In this document: piece after piece, positions 25,801 through 37,311 of the stretch | Position numbering within the stretch: position 1 is the stretch's first letter | How the letters are laid out: each line of letters opens with the position of its first letter | Assembly (NCBI GenBank): GCA_037102815.1 | Contig: BTPP01000004.1 | Coordinates: 3,348,001-3,412,000, forward strand | DNA: 64,000 nucleotides | Source of the DNA: Neurospora intermedia | Taxonomy: Eukaryota; Ascomycota; Sordariomycetes; Sordariales; Sordariaceae | Reading direction: 5' to 3' | The notes under the pieces: generated by a model | The model's input: the letters and a program-made list of their open reading frames with translations, nothing else | Told to the model about the DNA's origin: nothing | The model's database searches: none | Position numbers and translations under genes: made by a program

Positions 25801-27851
25801 AAACTCCGACCACAACGGCATGCACTTTGAGAAGTCCTATAGCGCCTACATGCTGTTTTATGAACGGTCATCATCTCTTGCAAAGAAGCAACAAAAGCTT
25901 GGCGAACTTGGGCAAGCAAGCCCGCTCCGGGTCGACATGTTGCCTTACCTGAAACCCTGGATCAGGGAGGACAACATGACGTTGCTGAGAAGACACTGCT
26001 TGTTTGACCCATACCACACACGGCATGTGTGCCGTGCCCTGGAGATGATGAGGCAACTTAATGGACATCGATGCACTCCAGACCATGCGATCGAGAGCGA
26101 AGCCATGACGATGGGGCTCGGTCACCTAGACCAGGTCGCTTCGAAACTAAAAGAGTTGGAAGACTTCCGTTTGCTTACAGAGGAGATTCTGCAACTTTCG
26201 CGAGATTGTCCGCACTCAAGCATAACGATCTTTCGGTGTTCTTCGGGCCCGTATGAGCCACTACGGATGCTTTTGCAGAGAAATCCGGATGCCGATGTCC
26301 GCCAGAAGACACTCGAGATTCTGATTACGGCGATCAATGTTATTAAGGAGCAACTACCATCGCGGTACGGTTTGCCATCTCCTGATGCGAATGACGTCGA
26401 CCCCCCGGATTCGGCCATGGAACACGTCATGGTTCTTTTTGAGACCCTTCTCGCGTACATCCACACGAGCACGAGGTCGTGGCCTGAAGTGTTTGGTTTG
26501 ATGATGGCGTTCGTCAAGTTGGGACGCCATGAGATGGCGAAGTACTTGAAAAGGCCATTCCTGGAGATTCTTCTGAGGCTCATTATGGCTGATACTAATT
26601 TGCGCATCGGTCAACAGTACCAAAAGCTTGCGTTGCATCTTTCGCGCCGGGCTAAAAATCGATTGCCCGACTACGGATCGCTCATTGGTTTGCTGGATAT
26701 CTTGCTGGCGTCTATGCAAGTTGAAGACGAAAACCAAGTCAGGATCACCGTGGGCCGTCCTGATCAAAGGTTCCAGAATGATCCATGGCTCGAACAGCCT
26801 TTCCTGTACACGCAAGTGGAAGCCAACCTCCTGGAAACGATGTGGGATAAGACTCAGGCCAACATTTTTGCCGAAAAACTCATCAGCATCTACCAGAACG
26901 TCGAGGCGACTCACCGGATAATCATCAACTTGGTCAAGCAAAGCCGATGGCTCGAAGAGGGTATTTTCCACGCTCTTGTCGCCAACATTAGCAGCCAGAA
27001 TACAAATCAGCTCATATATCCATTCCTGCATGCGTCACTGATGTTTTGCCGTCATGCGCCTACTAGGCTATTGGTGGAAAAGCTCATAGAGCATATTTGC
27101 AACCAATGCCGTGTCGTGGAGACTGCGGATGGCGGAGCGTTCTTGGAATTTCACCGGGCACTGTTCGATTCCAAACGAGAGAGCCAGGATGATGAAACTG
27201 TTGCTCTTCAAGTGATCAGCATACTGCCCGATTGGGCTCCTGGTTTGTTGGGCTACTATGACACGAGAACGAGTTCAGACACTGAGCGTTTGCTTTATGA
27301 GAAGCTTTTCCAGTACGGACCATCGCCCTCATTTGGTGATAGCGAGCAGGACAAAAGGAGAGCGGAGTGCATGAAGACGAGCGCGAAGCGATTGGGAATC
27401 CGTTGCTTGCAGTACCTAAGGGACAATTTCGTAGACACGGGCGTTGAAGTGTCCGCGCAACTTGTCATGAGCTTGGAACGAGTGATTGATCTGTGCGGCA
27501 AGTACTTCCCTCCTCCGGGCCCTGAAGAGGATGCAGAAGCCAGATTGTTCAGAAGGCTTGTTCATAGTAAGTTGCGTTTTTCCCAAAGACGGATAGCAGC
27601 ATATTACTGACACAATAGCGCAGATATCGGCCAACGATTGCACGCGTTGAAGGTAGACGAGGTGGAAGAAGATGGGTCCGGTATGTTGCTTGACGACTCC
27701 TCCAGTATCGCATCGAGCGACACTCTCGCCTAACATTATGTTTTTGATCAATACAGAGTGGGAGAACTCCTCAGTTAACTCTGAACAGTTTGATGAACTG
27801 GGAGATATCAAGATGTCAACGGAGGAGGTCAACGAAGGCGACCTGCAGTAG
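19838..27851 (+). CDS. Large ubiquitin-specific protease, USP9X/FAF type
   Basis: Cysteine deubiquitinase that removes ubiquitin from substrates. Six exons are 19838-20567, 20629-23465, 23521-23878, 23934-27566, 27624-27680 and 27757-27851 (introns 61, 55, 55, 57 and 76 bp), giving 2569 residues in consistent phase. Residues 1-210 are Ser/Pro-rich and disordered, with a basic PKRRRTS patch that could be a nuclear signal. A long helical-repeat region follows. A ubiquitin-like segment lies at about 1090-1150. The USP core spans about 1625-1955: Cys box NLSNTCYFNSLL with Cys about 1634, CSEC at about 1797, HLKRFDF, and His box ESGHYYSYI with His about 1886. A helical C-terminal region and an acidic tail finish the protein. 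Size and domain order match the fungal relatives of USP9X/FAF and USP34. The start MAQDQDPAADES is the first ATG of the open frame. Confidence 0.93.
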
Positions 27852-30396
27852 CGTCGCAGGCGTCGGAACCGACAACAGCGGCATCGTTGATGTGTTTGGC
27901 TTGTGAGACATGGCGGGATAGATGAGCGAGGAGCTTTCATGGAGACCTATGGGATTTTCAAGACGACAAGGCAGAGGCGTTCAGTGTGTGAAAGGTATAG
28001 AGAAACAATGGAAAGGCCAAAAAGCGAAAAGTGGGGAGAATCAGCATGTTTTTACGTCTCCCTTGATTTCTTTCCTCTGCATGGGATGGTACGGACAATC
28101 AACGCGGATATTGGTCTGGTAGGGAAAGCGATGGCGTCTTGGGCATAAACGGTTAGTGCAAATTGTCATTTTAATTGTTTTTGGCTCGGTATCAAATTTT
28201 AGCCTCTTAGGGTATTGCAGACTCTAGGGGTTAACATAGCTCTACACAAACACTTAGACTTTCATGGTCACCTTATTTTCTGATCGTTGTCAAATCGCCG
28301 AGTTCACTGGCATGATTCTTATGATGGATCGTGGCTATGAAAGCATTGTGAAAGCGACAGGCCTGGTCGATAGGATAGAGGCCAGCCAGGCAGACAGGCA
28401 GACAGGTTACGCCTCACTTTGGAATGAATATTGGGCAAATCACCGCTTTGGGAGAGAGGAAGAAAGCAGCCAAAACACCATAAACCGTGAATGCCAGGCA
28501 AAAGTATGGACCCCTGTCAGCCCTACATTTGAGACCCTCTTCTTCTTCTTTGTCTTTGCAATTAGTGACACAAGTGCCCGCTATGTACTTCGGTCCTTGA
28601 GTGATCTTCCGATGGTCACTTTTTCCGTGCTTCCAATTGACGCGGACTCGCGGGGTAACAAGGGCGTCGAGAACATCAGAATCATGGAAGCTAAGCAGGT
28701 CGATGTCAATCAGTTCAGGCTATTGGTGCCATGATCTCGTCATTCAAGCACACACCGAGTGTTTGAAAAAAGAAAAAAAGTGAGAAAAAAAAAAAAAAAA
28801 AAGGAAACGAAGCCAGACCACCAGTTCCACATATAGGTATACTGCAATAGATTTGAGGGGTCAAATCCTCACGCGTTTCTATGTCTAGTTGATTTGTTTC
28901 ATTCTACAATCTAGTCGTGGTCTTGCCTTGAATATGCAATTTTCCAAGAACCATATGCAATATTGAATGTTGGAATCGTACGTACCTAGCCATTTCATTT
29001 TGTCCTTCTAGGGGTTTAGGACAATTGGGGATGGACCTCGTCCAGTATGGCAAGGGTACCATTTTAGTGTGAATTGTAGTGTCATCGCCAAGGATTTAGC
29101 CGCCGATTCCCCCCCCTGACCAGACTAACGAACACTAGTGGTCGAACCAACCTTGGTGGATTCGGTGGGATATGTATCTGGCGGTTGCGCGGTTGCAGTT
29201 GTCACAGTGACGAGGTTGTGCAGGTACGGTGGGATTAGGTTAAGTTCTGTTGCTTCCTCTTGAGAATTCACGAGCGGATTAGGATCTTGGGGGGGAACAG
29301 GTTCCTTGTGAAGAAAACTAATGGGGTATGTGAAAGTCGACATCACCGAGTGATGAAGGAAAGAAGTTAATCGAACATCAATTGTAAGAGTTCTGAAGCA
29401 AAGGGGAAGGAATATAGAGAGGAGCACAGCACGGCGAGAAGGGGCCCTTACAAGCGCAGCTCACGCTTATTGTACTGTGCTGAATGTTTACAAGCCAAGT
29501 TATCCACTTGGGTGCATTCGGCTCGAAGGCCACCATCACAATAACCACAACCACCACCACCGCAGAACGCCATCGACGCCCATCACGCCCATTGGCTTGT
29601 CTTTTTCTGCTCGCTTGCATTTCTGCGGGTGCAAATGTCACCGTAGCGGTGGAAAAAATTGGGCCATCCACGGACAACATTCAAGCGTGACAAACTCCCA
29701 GGAAATTTCTCGGGCGTGTTCTAGGCAAATTATTGACTTCGGTCACTTTCTTCTGGATGTGAGAAAGGTGAAACGAGGTTGCTCGTTGACGCCCAAAGGA
29801 GGGTAATTAATCCCATTCACCCCTCCCCCTGTCTGCATGTGTTCAAGCATCCTTCTTCTAACTCATCACCGCAGAAGACACCGCTGCATACCCGCCCAAC
29901 AACCAGTCCGAAGCTCTTTTTTTATCCCACTTTCTTAAAGCTCGTTTCAGAATTTTACCCCTTCAACCCAATCCTTCGGGTCCCTTGGGCGGTTTCATCT
30001 GGGGCTAGACTGGGAATTGTTCAGATGTTAAAACTTGATGGGTCCCTCTTGTTTCATCAAGTCTCCAGTTCTCTTTTATCCCTCTTCAGTTCCATTCCAA
30101 TATCATGAAGCAACGGGATTGGTGATAGGGAAACAACATCTTACGAATGTGAGGGAACATCTGGTTGAGCCAATCATCACTCTCTATTTCCTTGTCACAC
30201 CCTTGCTCTCGTGTAGACTTTTTGGTCTTTTTATTATTATTTTTTCACCTTCGAGCTTACGGGCGACGGCGACACTACTATCCCCAACGACAGGCGGGAC
30301 CTTGACACCACTCGTTACCAGTCGTCTGTCCTCATTCAATCATTCTCCGCCAAGTTTCATTATACCCTGTTGAAACCGAAAACAAGATAACAAAAG
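27852..30396. other. Intergenic region between the deubiquitinase and the 835-aa gene
   Basis: 2.5 kb without a supported gene. It carries an A-rich purine run at about 28766-28808. A plus-strand frame at 28264-28734 and minus-strand frames at 29125-29680 show no family features. The last 600 bp are pyrimidine-rich and are probably promoter and 5' leader of the gene that starts at 30397. Confidence 0.55.
28766..28808 (+). repeat. Poly(A)/purine tract
   Basis: Purine-only run of A-rich blocks that includes about 18 consecutive A near 28785-28802. It is not next to any visible retroposed copy, so it is probably a simple repeat. Confidence 0.8.
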
Positions 30397-32904
30397 ATGT
30401 CTTCTTTACTCCCACTCAAGACCCGCATCTCACCTCCTCTAGGCGCTGGTCCCTCTCTCGCCGAGGGCGGTGATCACCTCCCTGGTAACCTCACCTCGGC
30501 TCTCGAGTATGCTTCCAAAAGACTCCAGAGGAAAGGAGCAAAATTCACTCTACTGGTCATCCGCAAGGACTACCAGCTTCCGACCTCTCCACTCGGATCC
30601 CCATCCGCCCAGTCCTTCTCATGCGGCAGCACTCCTTCTTCCTCGACTTCCAACTCGGTGGCCAGTACCCCAGCCAAGCCCACCTTTGCTCACGCATTCA
30701 AGCAATTTGTTCGTGGTGACACCGGTCCGATCAAGGAGAGGGTAATCAACATCAACACGGACTACCGTTACGGAGCCACCTCGCCCACATTTTCAGAAGC
30801 CTCCCTCACTTCAGCCTCGACAGCATCAACAGTCGATTCCGTCTTCACCAATCACCGCAGCCGGGTAGGACAAGCACGATGGCCACTCAGCCCGGGCGCC
30901 GCTCAAGCGCCCTCAGTGCCCTTAACGCCTGCATCCATCACCTCCTCCATGGCCGCCGGTGACAACAGCATCAACACCACCTGCCTCCCCAGCGCCGGTC
31001 TCCACGCCACCCGCGGCTTCGGCCCCGCCCTCCTGCAAATTCCCTCACCCACATCTTCAGAATTTGGCATCCGCCTCGTCCACGCTATCCCGCTCAGGGA
31101 AAAAGAAGACAAGCTCCTCTCCTCCACTCTCGAAAAAGCTGCCAAGAAATTCAACATCTCCCCCTCCTCCCTCCCACCACCCATCCCTGCCTCGACACTT
31201 GGCCTGCCGCCCGAGCTTCTCCACCGCTCGCTCGCCCAAAACGAAGTCCTCTTCGGCCCTTCCTCCTCTTCCTCTGGAGCAGCGGGTCTCCGCCTCCTTT
31301 CGCTTGACCACTTGTACACCTTCCGTTCGGCGCTGCAGTGCTACACCCGGACGGTGAACCACAAGCCGTCAGTGTCAAGATCAATTGCGCATCGCAGGCT
31401 GGAAGATGCCGTGGATGAGTTGAGAAGGTTGGTGCTGGGGAACGGATGCCAGAAACTCAAGAAGAGTTGTCTTGTAGGCGCGTATGCAAGGTTCATGGAC
31501 CCGGTTAGTGATCGGAGCCTGGAGGAGGTGGGGAGGATGTATGGAAGAGCGTATGGCAGAAGGGATCATACAGGTGGACGGGACGTGAGAGAGATGGGGT
31601 GGGTGGATGATACAGTTGAACGGGTGGAGGGAGTGGTGGAAGGGGTGTTTGAATTAATGGGGGATATCGAGATGCCGCCGCAAATAACAAAGAAGCAGAA
31701 ACCGTTACTGGCGGCTCCGGTGTCTGAGAGGTGGGTTGGTCCTTACTATTATGGTGGTGACGAAAAGGCGGTTATGGTAGCAGAGGAGGACATTGATCTA
31801 GACGAAATCGACATGATGGACGAGATTGATCTAGAGAGCAAATTGGAGATGGACGATATCGAGGCCTGGTACCGCAATGTCCAGATCGGTGTAGGACAAA
31901 TCGGTGTGGGAAGAGAAGTGCGGATGGTCAATGTCAACGGGGCTCAACAGCATCGCCAAGTCCAGCCACCCCGAGCGGCTGTTCCCATCCCAACCGTCGA
32001 CATCAACATTGACGATGACATCGAGGACAGAACACCCACCCGCGAAGTCGAGCGCGTTGTTACCGAGATGCAAGAACTGCACCGCACCACTCCCCGACTC
32101 TCTCCAGCACCTCCCGGCCGATCAGCCAGACCAAATATGCTCGCGGGCCTCAAGCTCCAAACCACATTTGACCCCAAGCCGCCAAAACTGACCAAGAAGA
32201 AATCACCGCGACACCTTGCTCCCCCCAGCCCAGCCCGCCAGTCCGACCTGGAACTGACCACTCCCATTCGTGTCCAACGCACACTCGCCAAGATGGAACT
32301 TGAACTTGTCATTCCTCCCACTAAGCCCAAGCGCGGCGGTTTCATCTACAACAATCTTTCACCTCTTGAGAGATCGCCCAAATCGATATCGCAAACCTCA
32401 TCCCCTTCCACCGTCGTCCAAGGCCAACAGTCCCCTCTATCCGACTCCGACTCGCCATCAACAGTCATCAACTCCAATTCCACCAATCAATCCCCCTCCT
32501 CATCCTCTTCCTCTTCCTCAGAGGAGGAAGAACATACCGCCCGCCCTCTCGATTCTCCCCGCACCGCCCTGACAGCAACAAGAATCAACATCTGGCTTCC
32601 GCACTCATCAGGTAACACGCTAGATGAGATCTTGCACAATGGCGGTAGCTCCAGCTCCAGTCACCACCTTGCGAGCTCAGATGTCGACGAGTCCTCCGAC
32701 TCTGACAACGAGAGATGGGAAGAAGTGTCGCCGGGTGGTGGGCGGTATAATCGGCTCGGTAACCGACTGGGTCCGATGACGCCGAATGGTTATGATGATA
32801 TTAGCCCCATTACAAGGGGAGAGTGGGGATTCTTGATGGATGTTGGGGGCGGTGCGAGAGGTGTGGGTGGGTTGGCGAGGAGGGCGGGGGTTGAGGCTTG
32901 GTGA
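30397..32904 (+). CDS. Unrecognised 835-aa protein, single exon
   Basis: I cannot assign a function. The ORF is uninterrupted from ATG (context CAAAAGATGTCT) to TGA and has the codon use of the neighbouring genes. The N-terminus has a structured stretch, ALEYASKRLQRKGAKFTLLV, at about 36-55. A Ser/Thr/Pro-rich linker follows (60-200). A second structured region at about 225-400 includes FGIRLVHAIPLREKEDKLLS, LLSLDHLYTFRSALQCYTRT and a basic helical part. An Asp/Glu-rich segment (DLDEIDMMDEIDLE) lies near 468-485. The last 300 residues are low-complexity Ser/Pro/Glu, including a long Ser run followed by EEEE. It looks like a conserved two-part fungal domain embedded in disorder, perhaps regulatory. 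The transposon island starts 494 bp downstream of its stop. Confidence 0.85.
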   Translation: MSSLLPLKTRISPPLGAGPSLAEGGDHLPGNLTSALEYASKRLQRKGAKFTLLVIRKDYQLPTSPLGSPSAQSFSCGSTPSSSTSNSVASTPAKPTFAHAFKQFVRGDTGPIKERVININTDYRYGATSPTFSEASLTSASTASTVDSVFTNHRSRVGQARWPLSPGAAQAPSVPLTPASITSSMAAGDNSINTTCLPSAGLHATRGFGPALLQIPSPTSSEFGIRLVHAIPLREKEDKLLSSTLEKAAKKFNISPSSLPPPIPASTLGLPPELLHRSLAQNEVLFGPSSSSSGAAGLRLLSLDHLYTFRSALQCYTRTVNHKPSVSRSIAHRRLEDAVDELRRLVLGNGCQKLKKSCLVGAYARFMDPVSDRSLEEVGRMYGRAYGRRDHTGGRDVREMGWVDDTVERVEGVVEGVFELMGDIEMPPQITKKQKPLLAAPVSERWVGPYYYGGDEKAVMVAEEDIDLDEIDMMDEIDLESKLEMDDIEAWYRNVQIGVGQIGVGREVRMVNVNGAQQHRQVQPPRAAVPIPTVDINIDDDIEDRTPTREVERVVTEMQELHRTTPRLSPAPPGRSARPNMLAGLKLQTTFDPKPPKLTKKKSPRHLAPPSPARQSDLELTTPIRVQRTLAKMELELVIPPTKPKRGGFIYNNLSPLERSPKSISQTSSPSTVVQGQQSPLSDSDSPSTVINSNSTNQSPSSSSSSSSEEEEHTARPLDSPRTALTATRINIWLPHSSGNTLDEILHNGGSSSSSHHLASSDVDESSDSDNERWEEVSPGGGRYNRLGNRLGPMTPNGYDDISPITRGEWGFLMDVGGGARGVGGLARRAGVEAW

Positions 32905-33397
32905 ATTTTCTTGGACCACCATGTATGTGGGTTTGGAGTTTTAGTTACCTTTTGAGAGTGGTTCGATTATGCGATGGGATGGGATGACGAAGAGGGGGGA
33001 AAGGTGTGGTTCACTGGGGATGGATGGCTTATGACTCTTTGGATTCTTACACTCGTTCTTTGATACCAACTTATAAATAACAACTTTTTTGTTTTCTAAA
33101 TCTAAATGACCATAGATCTGGCATGTTTCGATTATGTTGATTGTGAGCTGGAAGTGTTCATTGAACTAGGTTGGCTCCAAGTGATATGACAAACGGTATA
33201 CCAGATCATAGAAGAACCTGTAAGTGATGCTGTTTCAATGCTTCAGAATCCCTTCGGTTTGTAACCATTACGACACCTTTGACATCCTCAGCAGCGACAA
33301 AGACACAGCCGCGCAGTGAGTGATGATGGAAGTATAGTGGTACTAGAATTGAACGACTGGAGGCTTGAAAACTACGTACTTTGCAGGTCATCTCTAA
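32905..33397. other. 3' flank of the 835-aa gene, last host sequence before the island
   Basis: 493 bp of ordinary composition with no gene. It probably holds the 3' UTR and terminator of the upstream gene. It ends with CTCTAA directly before the transposon terminus. Confidence 0.6.
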
Positions 33398-33660
33398 GGC
33401 TGCGTTTGTTCTCGTACGGTTGCCGTATAAACCGCCTCATACGGCCATTTCTAGCCATTTCTGTACGATAACCGTACAAAATAACGATCATTTGGTCGGT
33501 TGCCGTACAGAAATGCAATCTGCGACCCCCTTATATTAGTTTCGTTCAGCTTTGGCCGGGTTAGGGTTGTATGTGGCTAGAAAACCGTATAAATTTAGCA
33601 TTGCCGTACAAAATCACTAAAATATAGACCAACCCCAAAGCGTTGTAGTATACCGTATGC
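33398..33660 (+). repeat. Subterminal repeat cluster of the Harbinger element
   Basis: GGTTGCCGTA occurs at about 33419-33428 and 33499-33508, with variants ATTGCCGTACA near 33601, AACCGTACAAA near 33470 and ACCGTATAA near 33584. Clusters of this kind bind transposase in many DNA transposons. Confidence 0.5.
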
Positions 33661-35060
33661 TTATAGTTTGTACTCTATAATGCCTTATACTCTAAGGATT
33701 TTAACGTAGTTGGTTAGTATTTGTGCCTCTGTAACTCCCTATAAAAACCCTATCCCCTACTATAGTATTGAATCGTCCTTTTTTACCTATATATTGTACT
33801 TTTAAATTTTAATATTAGTAAAATGGATGGTAATAACCTATTTATCCTTTTTAAAGACCGGTTCAAATTTTTTTTATAAGATTGTTTTAAAGATGTTCTT
33901 CTTATTAATAATATTTTTGTTGCTATAGTGCTACTTGTACTTGAAGATAAGGTCGACGATAATATAGTAGAAAATATTTAGTAATAGATAGATATTATTA
34001 GAATTATTACATCTATTATTTATCGATATAATTTTATCCCTTCTATCCCTAATCCTCTATTGCACTATAATATATAGTTTATTAAACTATATAAGCGAAT
34101 TTAGGAAGCTCTCAATTAGTTACTGCTATATAATTTCTAGAAATACTTTCGAATAGGGAGGGTAATATTCTAGGAGTTTTATAACTACTTTACTTGTAAG
34201 GGTGGGCTAGAGGACGGTAAATAGATTCCTATTATATTTAAATTACTAATAGCGTTTAAGATTTTTGGTTAGGGCGAGGTTATGAATGTAGTTATTTGGA
34301 ATTACTATTATAGTATAAAGATTATTTGTAGGTTAGTAGCCCTCAATACTATACTATATATTGTTAACCTAATTTATTATAATAGAATCTTCTACGAGGT
34401 TATTTTAGCGTTGAGGTGGTTAGTAACTATAATTGTAGTGCCTCCTACCCTTAAAACCTAGGATAAGATCCGGATATCTTCTAAATATTTCCTATATTTT
34501 AGATATTGTTTTGGTACTATTAATAGAAAGTATTTTACTACGAAAGTATTTAAGAGTAAATAAACTACTTATATTTATTTTAAGAAATTTATTTCTTAGA
34601 ATATACTCGGTACGGTCGATATAGTAGGCCGGTTTACGTATATCCGTACTAGTTGGAAAGGTTTAACGTATAATAGCCGGGTCTTCTATAATACTATTTT
34701 AAATAATTTTTTAATACTAGAGGGGTAGTATTATATCGTCGATTCGGCCTTCGGTTATAAGAAGAGACTATTAGGGTTATATATAGGTATTTGATATTAT
34801 TTATATAATATTAATATATACTATAAGGAAGAGTTATTTAATTAGTTGTATAGCGAGCTCCGTATAATTATCGAAATCGCCTGGGGTATAGTCGTTCGAA
34901 AGTGGGCGATTTATCGGATTACTCCTAAGTATCCCGCTCGAACGTATATTTATATTATTATTTGTACTATTATTTTATATAATTTCCTATTGTAATATAA
35001 GGATATTGATATAGAAATCGAATCTCGTATAGGGCTACTAATTGATTAAGAAGCGAATTA
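33398..35060 (+). mobile_element. PIF/Harbinger DNA transposon, left part with transposase relic
   Basis: The left end is GGCTGCGTTTGTTCTC at 33398, preceded by TAA (33395-33397), which fits the 3-bp TTA/TAA target of this superfamily. Several copies of GGTTGCCGTA and close variants lie in the first 250 bp. A transposase-like region runs from an ATG at 33823 to about 35050. Its order matches PIF/Harbinger: an RFTYIRTSWKG-like block after the first catalytic Asp, then YYIVDSAFGYKK, then LRIIIEIAWGIVVRKWAIY. The frame has many stops of the TAG/TAA kind expected from RIP of Trp and Gln codons, so it is dead. The right terminal inverted repeat was not found; it may lie beyond the window or be lost. 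The right limit given is the end of recognisable transposase. Confidence 0.75.
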
Positions 35061-35696
35061 GCTACCTTTATTTAACTTAAATAATTTCTAATGCGATGAG
35101 CTTATTTATAGGGATAGAAATTGGATAGTAAGGTTGAGGGATAGTATAGTAATTTAGTTGTAGGAAGATTAAATATAAGTAAGTAGCGTGATTTTTATTT
35201 CTTTCCTTTCTTCTTTTTTTCTCCCTATAATTAAGTAGGGAATATACTATTTGCCCGCCTCTACCTATAATATATCCCATTTGCCTGTAGGTAGTAGGTT
35301 AGAAGATATAGTATTAATTTACCCTTCCGTTGGGTTAAAGTTTTATTTTAAATTAATAACCGTACTAGTTATAGGGAGAAGAAAAGAAAAAGGGAAAAAA
35401 GGATAGAAGGGGAATCCTTAGGTTTGTAGTATATAGTATTACGCTTATTTGCCCGCTTCAGCTCGGATTATTACCTATTTGCCCGCAGGTAGTGGGATTA
35501 ATACGGTATTAGTACCTTCTAATAGTTTGGGACTTATATACGATTTATAGTTTAGAGGTATAATTTAGGGGGTAGAGGAAGGGGGTACGATTAGGACGGA
35601 GATGTAATTAGGAGGGTAGAAATAGATAATTAATAATAAATTCGTTTTAATAATGTAAAACTACGTTCCTCTAAATCGCTGTACTAGGCGTACGGC
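35061..35696. other. A+T-rich stretch between the transposase relic and the outer LTR element
   Basis: I see no gene. Two related blocks of about 50 bp that begin and end with TTTGCCCGC / TTTGCC(C/T)G(C/T)AGGTAGT are at about 35249-35302 and 35444-35500. The stretch may be the right part of the Harbinger element or an older repeat. A minus-strand frame near 35077-35280 is low in complexity and unsupported. Confidence 0.45.
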
Positions 35697-35701
35697 CTAA
35701 T

Positions 35702-35914
35702 TGTAAGAGGAATGGCACGATCGTCTTATAGATAGTCTGAATATATTAAATCTGTCTAGGATCTAACTGCTATTTGGATATATTGCAATACTAAGTTTTA
35801 TACCCAATGTACGGACGGTCAACGCCCTATCGAGCTTGCCCAGTGCCCGTCGAACTTGCCTAGTGCCTAACTATTAATCGTCCCGACTATCTTCCCTAGG
35901 CTACTCCTCTCACA
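35702..35914 (-). repeat. 3' LTR of the outer Ty3/gypsy element
   Basis: On the minus strand it starts TGTGAGAGGAG and ends CTCTTACA. It is 213 bp long, the same as its partner at 62575-62787. The left flank is CTAAT. Confidence 0.93.
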
Positions 35915-35927
35915 ATACCCCCTCCAT
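35915..35927 (-). other. Polypurine tract of the outer LTR element
   Basis: The minus strand reads ATGGAGGGGGTAT directly before the 3' LTR. This is the usual plus-strand DNA priming site. Confidence 0.7.
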
Positions 35928-36460
35928 AATAATAATCGTCCCAATCATCTCTAAATATATAAAGGTAGGCAGCCTTTAGTATAACCGTAAGAGTAGTAAG
36001 TATAATCCGTAGCCCAGTACTATAAAAAGCCAAAGAAAATAAAAAGGAAATACTATTTATCGGTTAGTAAAATTATTAATTAATCGTCCGGTAAATAATC
36101 CCAAAGGCCACGTTCAATCGCGATGCTTGAGCATTGCAGCGTCGTCCTAACAGTCATCCTTCATAGAAAGACTATTGACAGTACGACCGGCCGGCGACTA
36201 ATAATAAGAAAATAAAAATAGTATCCAGCCGAATAATAGGTATTAAACAAAGAGCCCTTATAGAGAATAAAAGAGAAAAGGAAAAGGGAACTAAGGACAT
36301 TATTATTAAAAGTCCTAGTATTATTATCCTCTATAGCGGAATAATATACAATAAGGCTAATTACGCGCTATATCCTACAATTGTAGCTTAAAGGCTATTA
36401 CGATGTATTTAACTATCAACCGTCGTTTTACTCTAACTATCATTAGATTGGATTTTAATA

Positions 36461-36590
36461 GTATCTAGGGCGGCGGCTAGGTTGGCGATAGGCGCTAAGG
36501 CGGCGGTTGGGTTAATAATAAGTATTAAGGCGGCAGTTAAGTTAGCAATAGGCGCTAGGACGGCGGTTAGGTTAATAATAGGCGCTAGGG
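36461..36590 (-). repeat. Tandem array, 30-bp period, about 4 copies
   Basis: Units of the form GCGCTAAGGCGGCGGTT plus (A/G)GTTA(A/G)(T/C)AATA(G/A). Differences between copies are mostly transitions. The period is ten codons, and the minus strand would encode an Ala/Pro/Leu-rich decapeptide repeat. Confidence 0.75.
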
Positions 36591-37311
36591 CTTCGATAAT
36601 ACGCTTCTTAAAGCCGGCCTAAGGTCCGGATCTTATATAAGCGTATCGTTACCCGGCCCGTATTTTTATAAGGTACGGGTACTTAGGGCTATTAGGTAAG
36701 TAGATAGTATTAGTAGCGTTATTAAATTCTAGTTCGTCCTACGCAATTTAGATTACGTACGGTATTTTAAATACTATATCGATCGCTATACTAGTTTTAA
36801 ATCCTCGGTTAATAGCTATACTAATATTATTCTAATAGTTGGCCGCGTCCGCCGCTCTATCCTTAGGCAAATTTTTAATTATTTTGAAAGTTTCTTTAGA
36901 ACAGTATATTACGTCTCTTATTTTATCTACTACTTATTAGTACTCCTTAGCTATAAGGTTATACCTACGTTGGAGGCCGTTATACTTATTATATAAATTA
37001 ATATATTCGTTATTGAATTTTTAATAGTTATTATATTAATTCTCTAACTCCTCGTACTACTTTTTTTATTATTTACGAAGGTCGTAATAAACCTACCGGA
37101 GTTCGTCTAGTTCGGCTTGGATTATATCGTAAAATTTCCATCTTTTAATTAAAGAATTATCGATTATATCGGTTGGGCGCTTAATTATATCTATTATAAT
37201 TAATTAAATAGCGCTAAGTATCGTCTATTTAATAAAGGTAAGGGTTCTAAAGACTCTAAATTCTCTAACGTCCAGTATAGTAGTAATAGGCTCTATAATA
37301 TTTAGTATAAG

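Noticed and set aside
26354-27031. Minus-strand 225-codon frame under deubiquitinase exon 4
   Set aside because: It is antisense to a well-supported exon and has no homology signal.
28264-28734. Plus-strand 156-codon frame
   Set aside because: No family resemblance, and a run of Phe from a T-rich stretch. It is more likely intergenic.
29125-29680. Two minus-strand 100-codon frames
   Set aside because: They are mutually overlapping in different frames, contain a poly-Val from a CAN repeat, and have no start or splice support.
33823-35050. Intact transposase gene
   Set aside because: The family signature is clear, but the frame has many stops from RIP, so it is a relic.
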